This document shows, piece after piece, positions 36,301-44,760 of a DNA stretch of 64,000 nt. Numbering within the stretch: position 1 is the stretch's first letter; every line of letters starts with the position of its first letter. The notes below the pieces were generated by a model. It made no database searches. It was not told where the DNA came from and saw nothing but the letters and a program-made list of their open reading frames with translations. The stretch comes from Chitinophaga rupis (GTDB lineage: Bacteria; Bacteroidota; Bacteroidia; Chitinophagales; Chitinophagaceae). The stretch lies in contig NZ_FOBB01000006.1 of the NCBI RefSeq assembly GCF_900109685.1, forward strand, positions 186,001 to 250,000, read 5' to 3'. A program made the position numbers and the translations under genes.

Positions 36301-36815
36301 GGCACACCCGATTCCTCTGTTACCTGTCCGCTTACAGCAAACTGCTGCAGCTCACCGGAAGGCGCAGCGGTTGAAGTAGCACCTATCACCACTGCGCTCA
36401 CGGGCTCCATATTAAGGTCAGAAGGGGTAATGGGATGATCGGCTGGTTTTGTACCGGACTTCTTGTAAAGAATGTACTGGTCCTGCCCTACCTGCTCTGC
36501 TTCCAGGCCTAAAGGCGACAGGAATTTGTTGAGATAATCAATCAGTTTGGTAGCGGGATCTTTGGCCGGTGGCGCATCTGCATAAATACCTTTTACCGTG
36601 TTGCCAACATAGTTAATGCGTATGTTGTAACGGCGCTCCATATGAGCCAGGTGATCTTTGAGCGGCTCCTGCTCCTGTGTGTTGTTTTGTACGTAATAAA
36701 CAGATCTATCAATGGCCGGGCCCTGTGCTTTACCAATGGCAGTAAGGCTGCCCAATTGGATCAAAAGAGCCAAGGCAAGGCCTCCACCGGTATACCCGGC
36801 GTGAATTTTCACCAT
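33321..36815 (-). CDS. SusC/RagA-family TonB-dependent transporter with STN-like domain (locus 2)
   Basis: A 1164-aa outer-membrane protein. An N-terminal signal (ALALLIQLGSLTAIGKAQG) is followed by an STN-like domain at ~45-125 (LKDHLAHMERRYNIRINYVG, LNKFLSPLGLEAEQV), a carboxypeptidase-D-like domain ~160-235 (VSGQVTEESGVPLPGVTVVV), the plug (IYGSRASNGVVVIQTRAPKEG) and the long barrel ending in FTFSLSTRF. It differs clearly from SusC1 in sequence, consistent with another cargo. Upstream are fecR (56 bp) and its sigma gene, so it should act both as transporter and as signal transducer. Energized by TonB/ExbBD encoded elsewhere. Confidence 0.96.
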   Translation of the reverse strand: MVKIHAGYTGGGLALALLIQLGSLTAIGKAQGPAIDRSVYYVQNNTQEQEPLKDHLAHMERRYNIRINYVGNTVKGIYADAPPAKDPATKLIDYLNKFLSPLGLEAEQVGQDQYILYKKSGTKPADHPITPSDLNMEPVSAVVIGATSTAAPSGELQQFAVSGQVTEESGVPLPGVTVVVKGTTNGVKTNENGKYRLNNVPPNGTLVFSYIGYKTQEVKIGNRAGIDVKLLTEVQSMKDFVVNGYQQLKKESYTGSAITITGEELKRFNPQNILQSIQASDPSFRLVENNIAGANPNQLPNVNVRGATAIPTGDASQLSRTQLANVTNLPLFILDGYQVSIETIFDLDFNRVEMVTLLKDAAATAIYGSRASNGVVVIQTRAPKEGELELYYNYELNVTTPDLTAYNVLDATQKLEYERLAGLYTSNGVSSADDLEKLYYAKKKNVLSGINTYWLSQPVATDFGHKHSVSLQGGSSTIRYGIDARYQTNNGVMKGSGRDRYSLSNTLSYQPRSQKLLFRNQFTLSQVSAKASPYGNFDQYVNMNPYYPMRDSAGRLIREIDKWNYRGLNDKGEDAGLTATVLNPLYNATTGSFNKSSYLEFIDAFSTQYTPTDALRFNATVSLTKRKTTEDVFASPLSNYYYFYSGDALKDRGKYTYTSQDDMQVDGYATITYNKALQNTHFLNFSLGMNVQATKTDIKSFSAIGFTNDRFTNITFARKYEDNTAPAGDIEEQRLIGGFLSFNYSYQNRFLMDGTVRVDGSSKFGTGSRMAPFWSYGIGWNLHKEKFLQHTAISQLRLKATTGLTGSVSFPAYLSNTTYQYYTGSWYSTGVGAVFTAYGNPQLKWQRTNNYDVSMELGLFNDRVYISPRYYYKLTRDLLADINVPTSTGFDKYKANLGEMVNKGYEVYMRANVWRTRNWSANININLVHNTNVITKISDALKSYNDQVDKQQDAKADLATAPLLRYKEGQSLNTIYAVRSLGIDPENGKEIYLNQDGTRTYDYKVKNTVPVGDQTPDVDGYFGGSLIYKSLMLQLNFYGKVGGDIYNQTLVDRIENANPWYNVDSRALGLRWKQPGDHALYKDITDKSLTRTSSRFVQREDRLELKSVYLSYDAPAALYKQLKMKNLRFALTMNDLFYWSTVKLERGIEYPFARSFTFSLSTRF

Positions 36816-36871
36816 AGCATTAGATTAAGGTTGGTTATATGTATTTACGAAACACTGTTACTGTATTGCTT

Positions 36872-37924
36872 TTATTCCCCCTGTGTTTTACTTATCCTGT
36901 ATGTGTTAGCTCCTGTCTTTTCGGTATGTACATTAAACGATCTTCCCAGTGTTATAAAAAACACATTGATATTATCCCTCGGTATAGTGCCTGTAAAGGT
37001 TTGGGCGCCCAGGCTGTCATCTTCCAGCACAATGGTAAGACCCAGGTTATCCTGCAATGAGCGTATCACCTCTGCTACCGGCGTTTCATTGAACAGCAGG
37101 GCCGGTGTGCTCCAGGATGCATACTGTTCCGGGTTCACACGCTGGTTGCTTAGCTCCGCGGTGGCGGCGGAATAGGTAACCATATCTCCGGGCTTCATGG
37201 TAATAGGCGCGGTGGCTTTTTTGGCAGATGTGGTATTGTTCAGTGTGAGCTTTACCACCCCGTTGCGCAGCACCACTTGGGTTTTTACCCGGCGGGTGTT
37301 CACATTAAATTCTGTACCTACCACCTGAATGTCTACATCGTTGGTATGTACAACAAACCGCTGGTTATTGTAGGTATGCTGCACCGTAAAAAATGCTTCG
37401 CCCTTCAGCCATACTTCACGGGGCCCGGTACCGGCCCATTTTTTAGAAAAAGATAACGTGGAATTTACATTCAGCTTTACTACCGAATGGTCAGGCAGTT
37501 CAATGGTTTTCATTTCTCCCATTACCGTGGCGTATTGCACGGTTTTATTGAGGGAAAAGAAAATAACTGCACAGGCAACCAGCATCCCTGCCAGCAGGGC
37601 AGCGGCCGCATAAGGCCACCACCGGCGTTTTTTGTGCAGCGCTACCAGCTTAGCGCCGGTAACTGTATGTTGGTTTGCGATGGAAATACTTTGTAATACT
37701 TTTTCCCAGGTCTGCTCCTCATCCTGCGGGGCCGGTGCATGTGCGGGGCCGCCGCCTATCAGCAGCAGCAGCTCGCGGGCCTGGTTTACAGCCGGCTGTT
37801 TGTCAGGGTTTTCCTGCAGCCATTGCTCCCAGAACCGTGTAGCTTCCGGCTCCTGTTCCAGCACCCAGTTGCGGAAAACAGGATGTTGTAAAAAATCCTC
37901 CGTCTTAAAGTCCCTGAATGTCAT
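36872..37924 (-). CDS. FecR-family anti-sigma factor (locus 2)
   Basis: A 350-aa inner-membrane protein: cytosolic N-terminus (FLQHPVFRNWVLEQEPEATR, WLQENPDKQPAVNQARELL), a membrane helix (WPYAAAALLAGMLVACAVIF), periplasmic FecR domain (MGEMKTIELPDHSVVKLNVN, VWLKGEAFFTVQH) and C-terminal DUF4974 domain (VAEVIRSLQDNLGLTIVLED). It should hold the sigma factor encoded 84 bp upstream until SusC2 signals. It lies 56 bp before susC2. This variant has a shorter DUF4974 ending (NVHTEKTGANTYRISK). Confidence 0.95.
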   Translation of the reverse strand: MTFRDFKTEDFLQHPVFRNWVLEQEPEATRFWEQWLQENPDKQPAVNQARELLLLIGGGPAHAPAPQDEEQTWEKVLQSISIANQHTVTGAKLVALHKKRRWWPYAAAALLAGMLVACAVIFFSLNKTVQYATVMGEMKTIELPDHSVVKLNVNSTLSFSKKWAGTGPREVWLKGEAFFTVQHTYNNQRFVVHTNDVDIQVVGTEFNVNTRRVKTQVVLRNGVVKLTLNNTTSAKKATAPITMKPGDMVTYSAATAELSNQRVNPEQYASWSTPALLFNETPVAEVIRSLQDNLGLTIVLEDDSLGAQTFTGTIPRDNINVFFITLGRSFNVHTEKTGANTYRISKTQGE

Positions 37925-38008
37925 TATTGGTTCTTAATAAGGTAAAGCAGTGAATGGTGAAAATCTTAGCGTGTTTTGGAAAGTTTTTTTAAAAAAAGTT
38001 TTTGCCCC

Positions 38009-38602
38009 TCAAAAATGACTATAAAACTGTTGGTGCTCAAGCACTATTAATAATAGCGGCAGCAGCTGATCACTATTCTTCTTCAGGTAATTCAATGCTT
38101 TGGAGAGCAGCACATAGGTTGAGTTCACGCTCAGCGACATAATGGCTGCTGTTTGCTGTGTATCCAGCCCTTCGTAAAAGCGCAGGTACAGGATCTCCCG
38201 CTGGCGGCGGGGCAGGCTGCTCATCACCTTTTCGAGCTTTTGGGTACGCTCTGCGCTGGCCTGCTCCTTGATCAGGTCCTCTTCGCGGGAGTGCGTGAAC
38301 GGCTCTTCCGTATGTTCAAACAGGCGGCTGAACACGCCCTGCTGCTGGCGGCCGATCTTCCTTTTCAGGCTGGCCAGCAGGTAAAATTTAATGGAATCTG
38401 TTACGGATAAACGTTCCCGGCTCAGCCAGATGCCGGCGAACAGGTCATGAATGCAATCCTTTACCAGGTTGCCGTCTGCATGCAGCTTCATGCCATAGCG
38501 GTAAAGGGAATGAAAATGTGTGCTGTAAATGAAAGCCAGCGCATCCTGGTCGCCTTCCATTACCTTACTCCAAAGCGCGCTATCATTCAGGCTGCCGTAC
38601 AA
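38009..38602 (-). CDS. ECF sigma factor (locus 2), TTG start
   Basis: A 197-aa FecI-like sigma factor: region 2 (WSKVMEGDQDALAFIYSTHF; VKDCIHDLFAGIWLSRE) and region 4 (LPRRQREILYLRFYEGLDTQ, QTAAIMSLSVNSTYVLLSKA). The start is TTG at 38602: no in-frame ATG or GTG lies upstream, and the next ATG would remove conserved region 1.2/2 residues (SALWSKVMEGD). It is the first gene of locus 2 and lies 89 bp from the GH43 gene. It likely drives the susC2 operon after release by FecR. Confidence 0.93.
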   Translation of the reverse strand: MYGSLNDSALWSKVMEGDQDALAFIYSTHFHSLYRYGMKLHADGNLVKDCIHDLFAGIWLSRERLSVTDSIKFYLLASLKRKIGRQQQGVFSRLFEHTEEPFTHSREEDLIKEQASAERTQKLEKVMSSLPRRQREILYLRFYEGLDTQQTAAIMSLSVNSTYVLLSKALNYLKKNSDQLLPLLLIVLEHQQFYSHF

Positions 38603-38691
38603 GCTATTTAAGATTTGGTTTATTACGGTTCGGGTGTACTGGTGGTGTATTGTACCCGCTAAAGATATGAACCGGAATAATAAGATGCAAC

Positions 38692-39678
38692 CTACTTTAT
38701 CTTCACCGGCGTAACTCCTTCTTTGGTGATCTTTACGGGAACGATCAGGCCATCTTTATCAAAATGCATTTCATCAATACAAACCACGCGGTTATTAGCG
38801 GCGGTTTCAGTTAAAGGCCGGCGGTGGTATACAATATACCATTGATCGGTGCCGGGTAGCTGTATTACGGAGTGGTGGCCGGCGCCGGTAGCTACAGCTG
38901 TATCCTGCTGTAATATTTTCCCGATGCGCTTAAAAGGCCCGGCAGGGGAATCGGCTATGGCATAGGCTACGGAATAATCCGGGCCGCCCCAGCCCCCTTC
39001 AGACCACATAAAATAATATTTGCCATTGCGGATGAACATAAACGGCCCTTCCACATATCCTTTGGGCGTGATCTCTTTAAACGTAGCGCCGTCTGCAAAA
39101 GGCTCAAAGCCGGTAAAATCGGCTTTCAGGCGGGCAATATTACAATGCCGCCAGCCGCCGTAGATCATATAATAACGGCCATCCTTGTCATGGAACACAA
39201 ACTGGTCTATAGGCTGGGCTCCGTTATGGAATTTATCGATCAGCGGTTTGCCCAGGTAATCCTTATAGGGACCGCCCGGCTGGCTGGCTACGGCTACGCC
39301 TATGCCGCCCTTTTCCTGGTTGTTCTGAATATCGTTGGCTGCAAAGAAGAAATAGTATTTGCCTTGTTTTTCTACAATAGCCGGGGCCCACATGGCACGT
39401 TTGGCCCATTTAATAGCGCTGCTGTCCAGGATATGCGGGTGTTTTACCCAGCGGCTCATATCCGTTGAGGAAAAGGCGTCAAAGAACACCTGGTTCTCAT
39501 ATTTGTCGGAATAGGTAGGGAAGATCCAATAGGTTTTACCAAAAATAGCCGCTTCAGGATCAGCGTACCAGCCGCTGATCACGGGGTTCCCCACTTTTTT
39601 CTGCTGTGCAACGGCTGTGGATAAGGAGATTACAGCAACCAGGCATACCGCGACCAAAAATACCAGTGTCTTTCTCAT
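38692..39678 (-). CDS. GH43-family glycoside hydrolase
   Basis: A 328-aa secreted five-bladed propeller enzyme, started at MRKTLVFLVAVCLVAVISLS (39678) for its signal peptide rather than the longer frame from 39711. The three catalytic positions are visible: Asp in GWYADPEAA (base), Asp in AQPIDQFVFHD (pKa modulator) and Glu in GYVEGPFMFIRNGKYYF (acid). Other family marks are WAPAIVEKQGKYYFFF and YSVAYAIADSPAGPF. GH43 enzymes cut arabinofuranosides, xylosides or galactosides; the subfamily is not decidable here. It points the same way as locus 2 but lies upstream of the sigma gene, so it is probably separate from that operon. Confidence 0.93.
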   Translation of the reverse strand: MRKTLVFLVAVCLVAVISLSTAVAQQKKVGNPVISGWYADPEAAIFGKTYWIFPTYSDKYENQVFFDAFSSTDMSRWVKHPHILDSSAIKWAKRAMWAPAIVEKQGKYYFFFAANDIQNNQEKGGIGVAVASQPGGPYKDYLGKPLIDKFHNGAQPIDQFVFHDKDGRYYMIYGGWRHCNIARLKADFTGFEPFADGATFKEITPKGYVEGPFMFIRNGKYYFMWSEGGWGGPDYSVAYAIADSPAGPFKRIGKILQQDTAVATGAGHHSVIQLPGTDQWYIVYHRRPLTETAANNRVVCIDEMHFDKDGLIVPVKITKEGVTPVKIK

Positions 39679-39720
39679 AGCTATTACTAATACGTTTAAG
39701 TAGTGCGCCAAGATAAAAGG

Positions 39721-39949
39721 GAATTACGAATTATTCAATTACGAATTACGAATGGAGCACCTCAAATAAGGCTGATTCCTTACATAAAAGATAATTAATT
39801 ATAAGAATCTGGAATTTAAGGATTAAGAATTACGAATGGAGGCCGAAGGCTTAACGCTAATACCGGGCATTGGAAATTTTTCATACACAAGCACTAGTGC
39901 TTCATCGTTCAACCCAATTCGTAATTCGTAATTGAATAATTCGTAATTC
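39721..39949. mobile_element. MITE-like element, 229 bp with 33-bp perfect terminal inverted repeats
   Basis: The 33 nt at 39721-39753 are an exact reverse complement of 39917-39949 (built from repeats of GAATTACGAATT). The 163-bp interior codes for nothing, holds a third partial copy (GAATTACGAATGGAG near 39827) and a 14-bp palindrome AAGCACTAGTGCTT (39889-39902). It sits between the GH43 start and the antiporter stop. No target-site duplication is evident, and no transposase is in the window. It may alternatively be a REP/BIME-type repeat or act as antiporter terminator. Confidence 0.6.
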
Positions 39950-39953
39950 ATAA

Positions 39954-41582
39954 TTACTCCGTCACTTCTCCGCTCACCATTAACCGGATCTTTTCTTCTT
40001 CCAGGTCCAGCAGGCCAATGTATTTGCGGATCAGGTCTTCGTCTATCTCCTGTTTTTTATTCAGCTTTTGCAGGAGCTCACGCTGCTCTTTGATCACAGC
40101 GCCTACCGCGGCGCGGTAATGCCTGCTGGTAGTTTCAGCTGCCAGCTGCGTATTTTCCGCTGCCTCATCCTGCAGGCGTTCCAGCAGGTGAATGTCGCTT
40201 TCATAGCGCACCTTTAAGCTTTGCAATTGTTCATTGGCGGCTATTTTCTCCAGGTACTGCTCATTTAATACACGCAACCCTGTATGCGCCAGCTTGTGGC
40301 GCACCACTTTTTCCTGCTCTGCATAAGGCATGGGATAATCATTGTCCTCCAGCTTTAACCAGCGCACCACCAGGGGTAAGGTTAGTCCCTGGAATACCAG
40401 CGTGACCAGGATCACGGTAAATGTGATGAATAGAATAAGGTTACGCTGCGGGAAAGGCGTACCATTTGATAAGGTGATGGGAATAGACAATGCCGCCGCC
40501 AGCGACACTACCCCACGCATACCGGCCCAGCCAAGGGCCAGCGGCGCACGCCAGCCGGGCCGGCTATCTGCCGTAGTAATAAATTTGCTTGCAAAAACGG
40601 TGAAGGCCGATGCACCCAGTGTACATAAAAGCCTTCCCACGATCAATACCAGGGAGATGATCAACCCATAACGGATAGCAGCGCCCATACTTACTGTACC
40701 CATTTGCTGTACAATAAACGGCAGCTCCAGCCCTATCAGCATAAACACAATACCATTTAATGCAAAACCAATGGTGGCCCACACATTCTCTCCCTTGAAG
40801 CGGCTGCCAGGGCTCAGGATCACGTTACTGCGGGTAGAGAGGAACAAGCCGCCGCTTACCACTGCCAGCACACCGGAAAAGTGAAACTCTTCCGCTACTA
40901 TGTACATTACATATGGCGCAATAAAGGTGAGCACAATATCAATATTGGTAGTGGTGGGCAGCCAGCGGTGAATGGCGTAAAACACCAGGGCCACGGCCAG
41001 TCCTATGAGGATACCCATAATGATCACCACAAAAAAACTCACAACAGCCTCATGGAAAACGAATTTGCCGGAATCAATGGCGCTGTATGCAAAACGGAAA
41101 ACAATTAAGCTGGAAGCATCATTCAGCAGGCTTTCCCCTTCCACTATTGTTACCAGCCGTTTAGGCACTTTAATGCTTTTTAAGATAGAGGTGGCCGACA
41201 CTGCATCCGGCGGCGAAATAATACCACCCAGCAAAAAGCCCAGCGGCAGCGTAAATGCCGGGATCAGGTTTGAGGATATAACGGCAATTACGCAGGAAGT
41301 AAGTATTACAATAAGAAATGCAAAACTGGCAATTACCCGCCGGAACTTCCAGAAATCCTTCCAGGAAGTTTGCCAGGCAGCTTCAAATAACAGCGGTGGT
41401 AAAAAGATCACGAAAATGAGCTCCGGGTTGATCTCAATTTGCGGCAGGCGCGGAATAAAGCTCAGGCACAAACCGCCCAGCACCAGCACAATCGGGTAAG
41501 AGATCTTTAAACGATGTGCCAGCATAACAAGGAACAGGATCGCCAGCAGCAGGAAAATGTAAAGGCTAAAGGTATTATGCAT
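39954..41582 (-). CDS. CPA1-family Na+(K+)/H+ antiporter
   Basis: A 542-aa inner-membrane protein with about 12 helices and a cytosolic C-terminal helical tail (~400-540, ending in a charged coiled-coil region KIAANEQLQSLKVRYESD). Diagnostic sites are GGIISPPDAVSATSILK, TIVEGESLLNDASSLIVFR (membrane carboxylates of the ion-exchange site) and GWAGMRGVVSLAAALSIP. It exchanges cytosolic Na+ or K+ for protons for pH and salt homeostasis. No neighbour hints at a special role. Start as given, ATG at 41582, at a hydrophobic first helix (TFSLYIFLLLAILFLVML). Confidence 0.94.
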   Translation of the reverse strand: MHNTFSLYIFLLLAILFLVMLAHRLKISYPIVLVLGGLCLSFIPRLPQIEINPELIFVIFLPPLLFEAAWQTSWKDFWKFRRVIASFAFLIVILTSCVIAVISSNLIPAFTLPLGFLLGGIISPPDAVSATSILKSIKVPKRLVTIVEGESLLNDASSLIVFRFAYSAIDSGKFVFHEAVVSFFVVIIMGILIGLAVALVFYAIHRWLPTTTNIDIVLTFIAPYVMYIVAEEFHFSGVLAVVSGGLFLSTRSNVILSPGSRFKGENVWATIGFALNGIVFMLIGLELPFIVQQMGTVSMGAAIRYGLIISLVLIVGRLLCTLGASAFTVFASKFITTADSRPGWRAPLALGWAGMRGVVSLAAALSIPITLSNGTPFPQRNLILFITFTVILVTLVFQGLTLPLVVRWLKLEDNDYPMPYAEQEKVVRHKLAHTGLRVLNEQYLEKIAANEQLQSLKVRYESDIHLLERLQDEAAENTQLAAETTSRHYRAAVGAVIKEQRELLQKLNKKQEIDEDLIRKYIGLLDLEEEKIRLMVSGEVTE

Positions 41583-41649
41583 AATTATGTATAAGTCAAT
41601 TCTGCGTTGGCCCTAAAATAATACAATTATCCTAATGCGCCAGCAGCCT

Positions 41650-42309
41650 TTATGGGCGCTCCAGCACACAACCCCGCAGCATATCTTTTTTTACAAAGGT
41701 GGCTGTTTCCGTAAAGCCTGCATCCTGCCACAGGTATTTGAACTGGGGATTGGCGTACAATATTTTCATGGGGCGCGGATGTTGCTCCAGGCTTTGTAAT
41801 ACTTTGGCGATAAAAGTTTCCATTACGGTGCCGTCAAAAGGGTTAAATAAAAAAATAACGCCTACGCGGGGTGGAATGTCGTAATAGCGGGCATCTATCC
41901 ATTCAATGGTAATATGTGTGCCGGGGTGGCGGTCCTCTACTTTTTCTGCATTATCTGCCGCTTCCTCACAAAGCGCTTCGGAAAAATCTATTCCAATCAT
42001 ATCCTTAAACCCATATCCCGCGCCAATGGCCAGCACGCGGCCACGGCCACAGCCTACATCCAGCAGGGTGGTTTGCTTATCCTCCGGTGTTAGCTGATCA
42101 AATAAGGTGGTAGCGCTATAATAATTTACCGGCTCATAAAAGGAAAAGTGCTTACGTTCCTGTTCCGGCAAGTGCTCCGGCAAATGGTGAAGGCCAATAG
42201 TACGCACGCCAAACCGCCGCTCACCGCGGATCTCATGCTCAATAATAAAAATAGCTACATCCAGGCCCCAATACCATGCTAGGTAAAAAAAATACAGTAC
42301 GTACCGCAT
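41650..42309 (-). CDS. Class I SAM-dependent methyltransferase
   Basis: A 219-aa enzyme. Motif I LLDVGCGRGRVLAIGAGYG and the following acidic strand MIGIDFSEALCEEA bind SAM; IFLFNPFDGTVME is a motif IV/V equivalent. A hydrophobic N-terminus (YVLYFFYLAWYWGLDVAIFI) looks like a membrane anchor. The acceptor is unknown. It ends 67 bp before the antiporter start and is preceded by the NDH-2-like gene (93 bp), all on the minus strand. Confidence 0.88.
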   Translation of the reverse strand: MRYVLYFFYLAWYWGLDVAIFIIEHEIRGERRFGVRTIGLHHLPEHLPEQERKHFSFYEPVNYYSATTLFDQLTPEDKQTTLLDVGCGRGRVLAIGAGYGFKDMIGIDFSEALCEEAADNAEKVEDRHPGTHITIEWIDARYYDIPPRVGVIFLFNPFDGTVMETFIAKVLQSLEQHPRPMKILYANPQFKYLWQDAGFTETATFVKKDMLRGCVLERP

Positions 42310-42401
42310 GTGTATAGTTTTATCTGTAAGCGCGTATACCCCACAATGGCCGTTTCATACATTGGGATCAGGGGTACCGGCTACTGTTTCATAACAGGAA
42401 G

Positions 42402-43670
42402 CTACGTATTGTTTTCATTATCCGGACGGATGATCATACGTAACGACTGGTCTTTGCTAAAGTAAGCCACCGTCCAGTTGGCTAATGTTTTTAAGCGGTT
42501 GCGGTAATTGATCAGCGACATTACATGTACGAACAGCCACATAAAAAACGCAATAATGCCTTTGAAATGCAGCACTGGTTTGGGAAGGTCCGCTACCGCC
42601 TTGTTGCGGCCTATGATAGCCATAGAGCCTTTGTCGTGGTATTTAAAGGGCGTTACTGCGTGGTTCAGCGCCATGGCTTTAAAGTTCTTTGCCAGGTGCT
42701 TACCTTGCTGTATGGCCGTTTGCGCTACCTGTGGATGCCCGTTGGGCCAGTGCGGCTCATGCAGCTGTAAGCAGGTATCGCCAATGGCATAAATATTCGT
42801 GGTACCCTGTACCTTGTTGTATTCATCTGTAAGCATGCGCTTACCGCGCCCGTAGCTGGCAGCTGGTATGCCTTCAAACATTTTTGCGGTAACACCGGCC
42901 GCCCATATGAGGCTCTTGGCTTCAATGGTATCGCCATCGTCCAGGATCACGGTATCATTTACATAATCTTTTACGTGTACGTTTAACCGTATGCGTACGC
43001 CCATCCTGCGCAGCGCATCATAGGTGCCTTTCTGCGACTGTTTGCTCATGGGCGATAGCAGGCTTTCGCTGCCATCCACCAGGTATATCTCGCCGCGTGT
43101 GCCGTGCAGCTCCGGGTAATCTTTTAACACGATGGTACGGCCCATTTCAGCCAGCATGCCCGATATTTCCACGCCTGTAGGTCCGCCGCCGGCTATTACA
43201 AAGGTGAGCAGCTTTTTACGCTCCGCCTCATCTTTGGTAATAATGGCCCTCTCCATTTGTTGCAGCATGCGGTTACGCATGGCAATAGCATCATGCAGGG
43301 TTTTCATGGGCATGGCATGCTGTTTTACGTTTTGCATACCAAAGTAATTGGTTTCCGCACCGGTGGCAAACACCAGGTAATCATAGGTAAGCTCCCCGTT
43401 ATCCAGCACCACCTTATTTTCTTCGGTCACTACCTTTACCACGCTTCCCAAACGGAAGTGCAGGTTATTTTTATGACGGAATAATTTACGGAAAGGATAG
43501 CTGATGCTGGAGGGTTCCAGGAAAGCCGTAGCCACCTGGTAGATCAGTGGTGGAAAAAAGTTATAGTTGTTCTTGTCAACCAGCGTAACGGTATAATTCT
43601 TATTGCCTCCCAGTGAACGCGCCAGGTTAATACCTGCAAACCCGCCACCCACAACGATAATGTGCTTCAT
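42402..43670 (-). CDS. Type II NADH:quinone oxidoreductase-like flavoprotein
   Basis: A 422-aa membrane-associated dehydrogenase: FAD motif VVGGGFAGINLARSLG at the N-terminus, NNLHFRLGSV and LVFATGAETNYFG, the second nucleotide motif FVIAGGGPTGVEISGMLAEM for NADH, and IYAIGDTCLQ for FAD ribityl binding. The C-terminus has a hydrophobic/amphipathic segment (FKGIIAFFMWLFVHVMSLIN) for membrane attachment, as in NDH-2. It passes electrons from NADH to quinone without pumping protons. It is divergent from the dienelactone hydrolase gene (132 bp). Confidence 0.93.
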   Translation of the reverse strand: MKHIIVVGGGFAGINLARSLGGNKNYTVTLVDKNNYNFFPPLIYQVATAFLEPSSISYPFRKLFRHKNNLHFRLGSVVKVVTEENKVVLDNGELTYDYLVFATGAETNYFGMQNVKQHAMPMKTLHDAIAMRNRMLQQMERAIITKDEAERKKLLTFVIAGGGPTGVEISGMLAEMGRTIVLKDYPELHGTRGEIYLVDGSESLLSPMSKQSQKGTYDALRRMGVRIRLNVHVKDYVNDTVILDDGDTIEAKSLIWAAGVTAKMFEGIPAASYGRGKRMLTDEYNKVQGTTNIYAIGDTCLQLHEPHWPNGHPQVAQTAIQQGKHLAKNFKAMALNHAVTPFKYHDKGSMAIIGRNKAVADLPKPVLHFKGIIAFFMWLFVHVMSLINYRNRLKTLANWTVAYFSKDQSLRMIIRPDNENNT

Positions 43671-43802
43671 AAAACCAATTTTTGCTTGCTAATAGATCCG
43701 TTCGAAAATTAACCCGGTTCCTGTAATTATTGTCGTCTAAAACATTAAATTTAAGGTACTTTCTCTTCATATTAAACCTTACTCACCGGAAATCTGTTTT
43801 TT

Positions 43803-44669
43803 ATGGATCAGCGTATCATAAACCTCTTTGATGAATATACCCACAAGCCTTTACGGCGCGATGAATTTATTAACCGCCTCATACGGCTTACCGGCAGCCT
43901 GGCCGCTGCCACCGCGGTTTTACCCTTACTGGAGGTGAACTATGCACAGGCGGCCACCGTGCCGGAAAATACCGCTGGCATCCAGGGCCAGGATATTACC
44001 TACCCGGGAGACGGCATTACCATGAAAGGTTACCTGGTAAAACCCACCACACTGGCTGCCGGCGCTAAAACAGGGGCCGTGATCGTGATCCATGAGAACA
44101 GGGGCTTAAACCCGCACATCCGCGATGTAACCCGGCGGGTGGCACAGGCAGGGTATCTTGCCCTGGCGCCGGATGCCCTCTCTGCCACGGGCGGCACGCC
44201 GCAGAATGAGGATGAGGCCCGCGACCTCATAGGCAAGCTGGATGCGCAAAAGAACCTGAACAATTACCTGAAAGCCCTGGATTACCTGGGCGGCCTGCCG
44301 GAATGTAACGGTAAAATTGGTTGTGTAGGTTTTTGCTGGGGTGGCGCAATGGCCAACCAGCTGGCAGTAAATGCCCCTACGCTGAAAGCCGCAGTAGCCT
44401 ATTATGGGCGGCAGCCGGATGCAGCCGATGTGCCAAAGATCAAAGCTGCCGTACTATTACACTATGGCGGGCTGGATGAACGCGTAAATGCCGGCATACC
44501 GGCCTATGAAGCCGCCCTGAAAGCAGCAGGCGTTAAATACCAGCTGTTTGTATACGAAGGAGCGCAGCACGCGTTTAATAACGATACCGCCCCTACGCGT
44601 TATAATAAGGAAGCAGCAGATAAAGCCTGGGAAAGAACTTTACAGCTATTCAGCGAGACATTACGTTAA
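43803..44669 (+). CDS. Dienelactone hydrolase-family alpha/beta hydrolase, exported
   Basis: A 288-aa protein. N-terminal residues ~17-50 look like a Tat or long Sec signal (LRRDEFINRLIRLTGSLAAA with twin arginines, then AAATAVLPLLEV). The hydrolase core follows: AVIVIHENRGLNPHIRDV, a Cys178 nucleophile in VGFCWGGAMANQLA, an aspartate in LHYGGLDERVNAGIP and a histidine in EGAQHAFNND, the DLH triad. It likely cleaves a lactone or ester outside the cytosol; annotation as a true dienelactone hydrolase is only by homology. A 17-bp perfect terminator follows. Confidence 0.93.
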   Translation: MDQRIINLFDEYTHKPLRRDEFINRLIRLTGSLAAATAVLPLLEVNYAQAATVPENTAGIQGQDITYPGDGITMKGYLVKPTTLAAGAKTGAVIVIHENRGLNPHIRDVTRRVAQAGYLALAPDALSATGGTPQNEDEARDLIGKLDAQKNLNNYLKALDYLGGLPECNGKIGCVGFCWGGAMANQLAVNAPTLKAAVAYYGRQPDAADVPKIKAAVLLHYGGLDERVNAGIPAYEAALKAAGVKYQLFVYEGAQHAFNNDTAPTRYNKEAADKAWERTLQLFSETLR

Positions 44670-44683
44670 GCGATGTTATTCAT

Positions 44684-44723
44684 AACAAAAGGCTGTCTCA
44701 TTTTCCTGAGACAGCCTTTTGTT
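44684..44723. terminator. Bidirectional terminator (17-bp perfect stem)
   Basis: Arms 44684-44700 and 44707-44723 are exact reverse complements (core AAAGGCTGTCTCA / TGAGACAGCCTTT) with a 6-nt loop. It lies between the convergent dienelactone hydrolase (+) and GNAT (-) genes, with T-rich sequence on both sides. Confidence 0.88.
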
Positions 44724-44760
44724 ATTTTAGTATATCCGTAAACGTTATATACCCATACGT

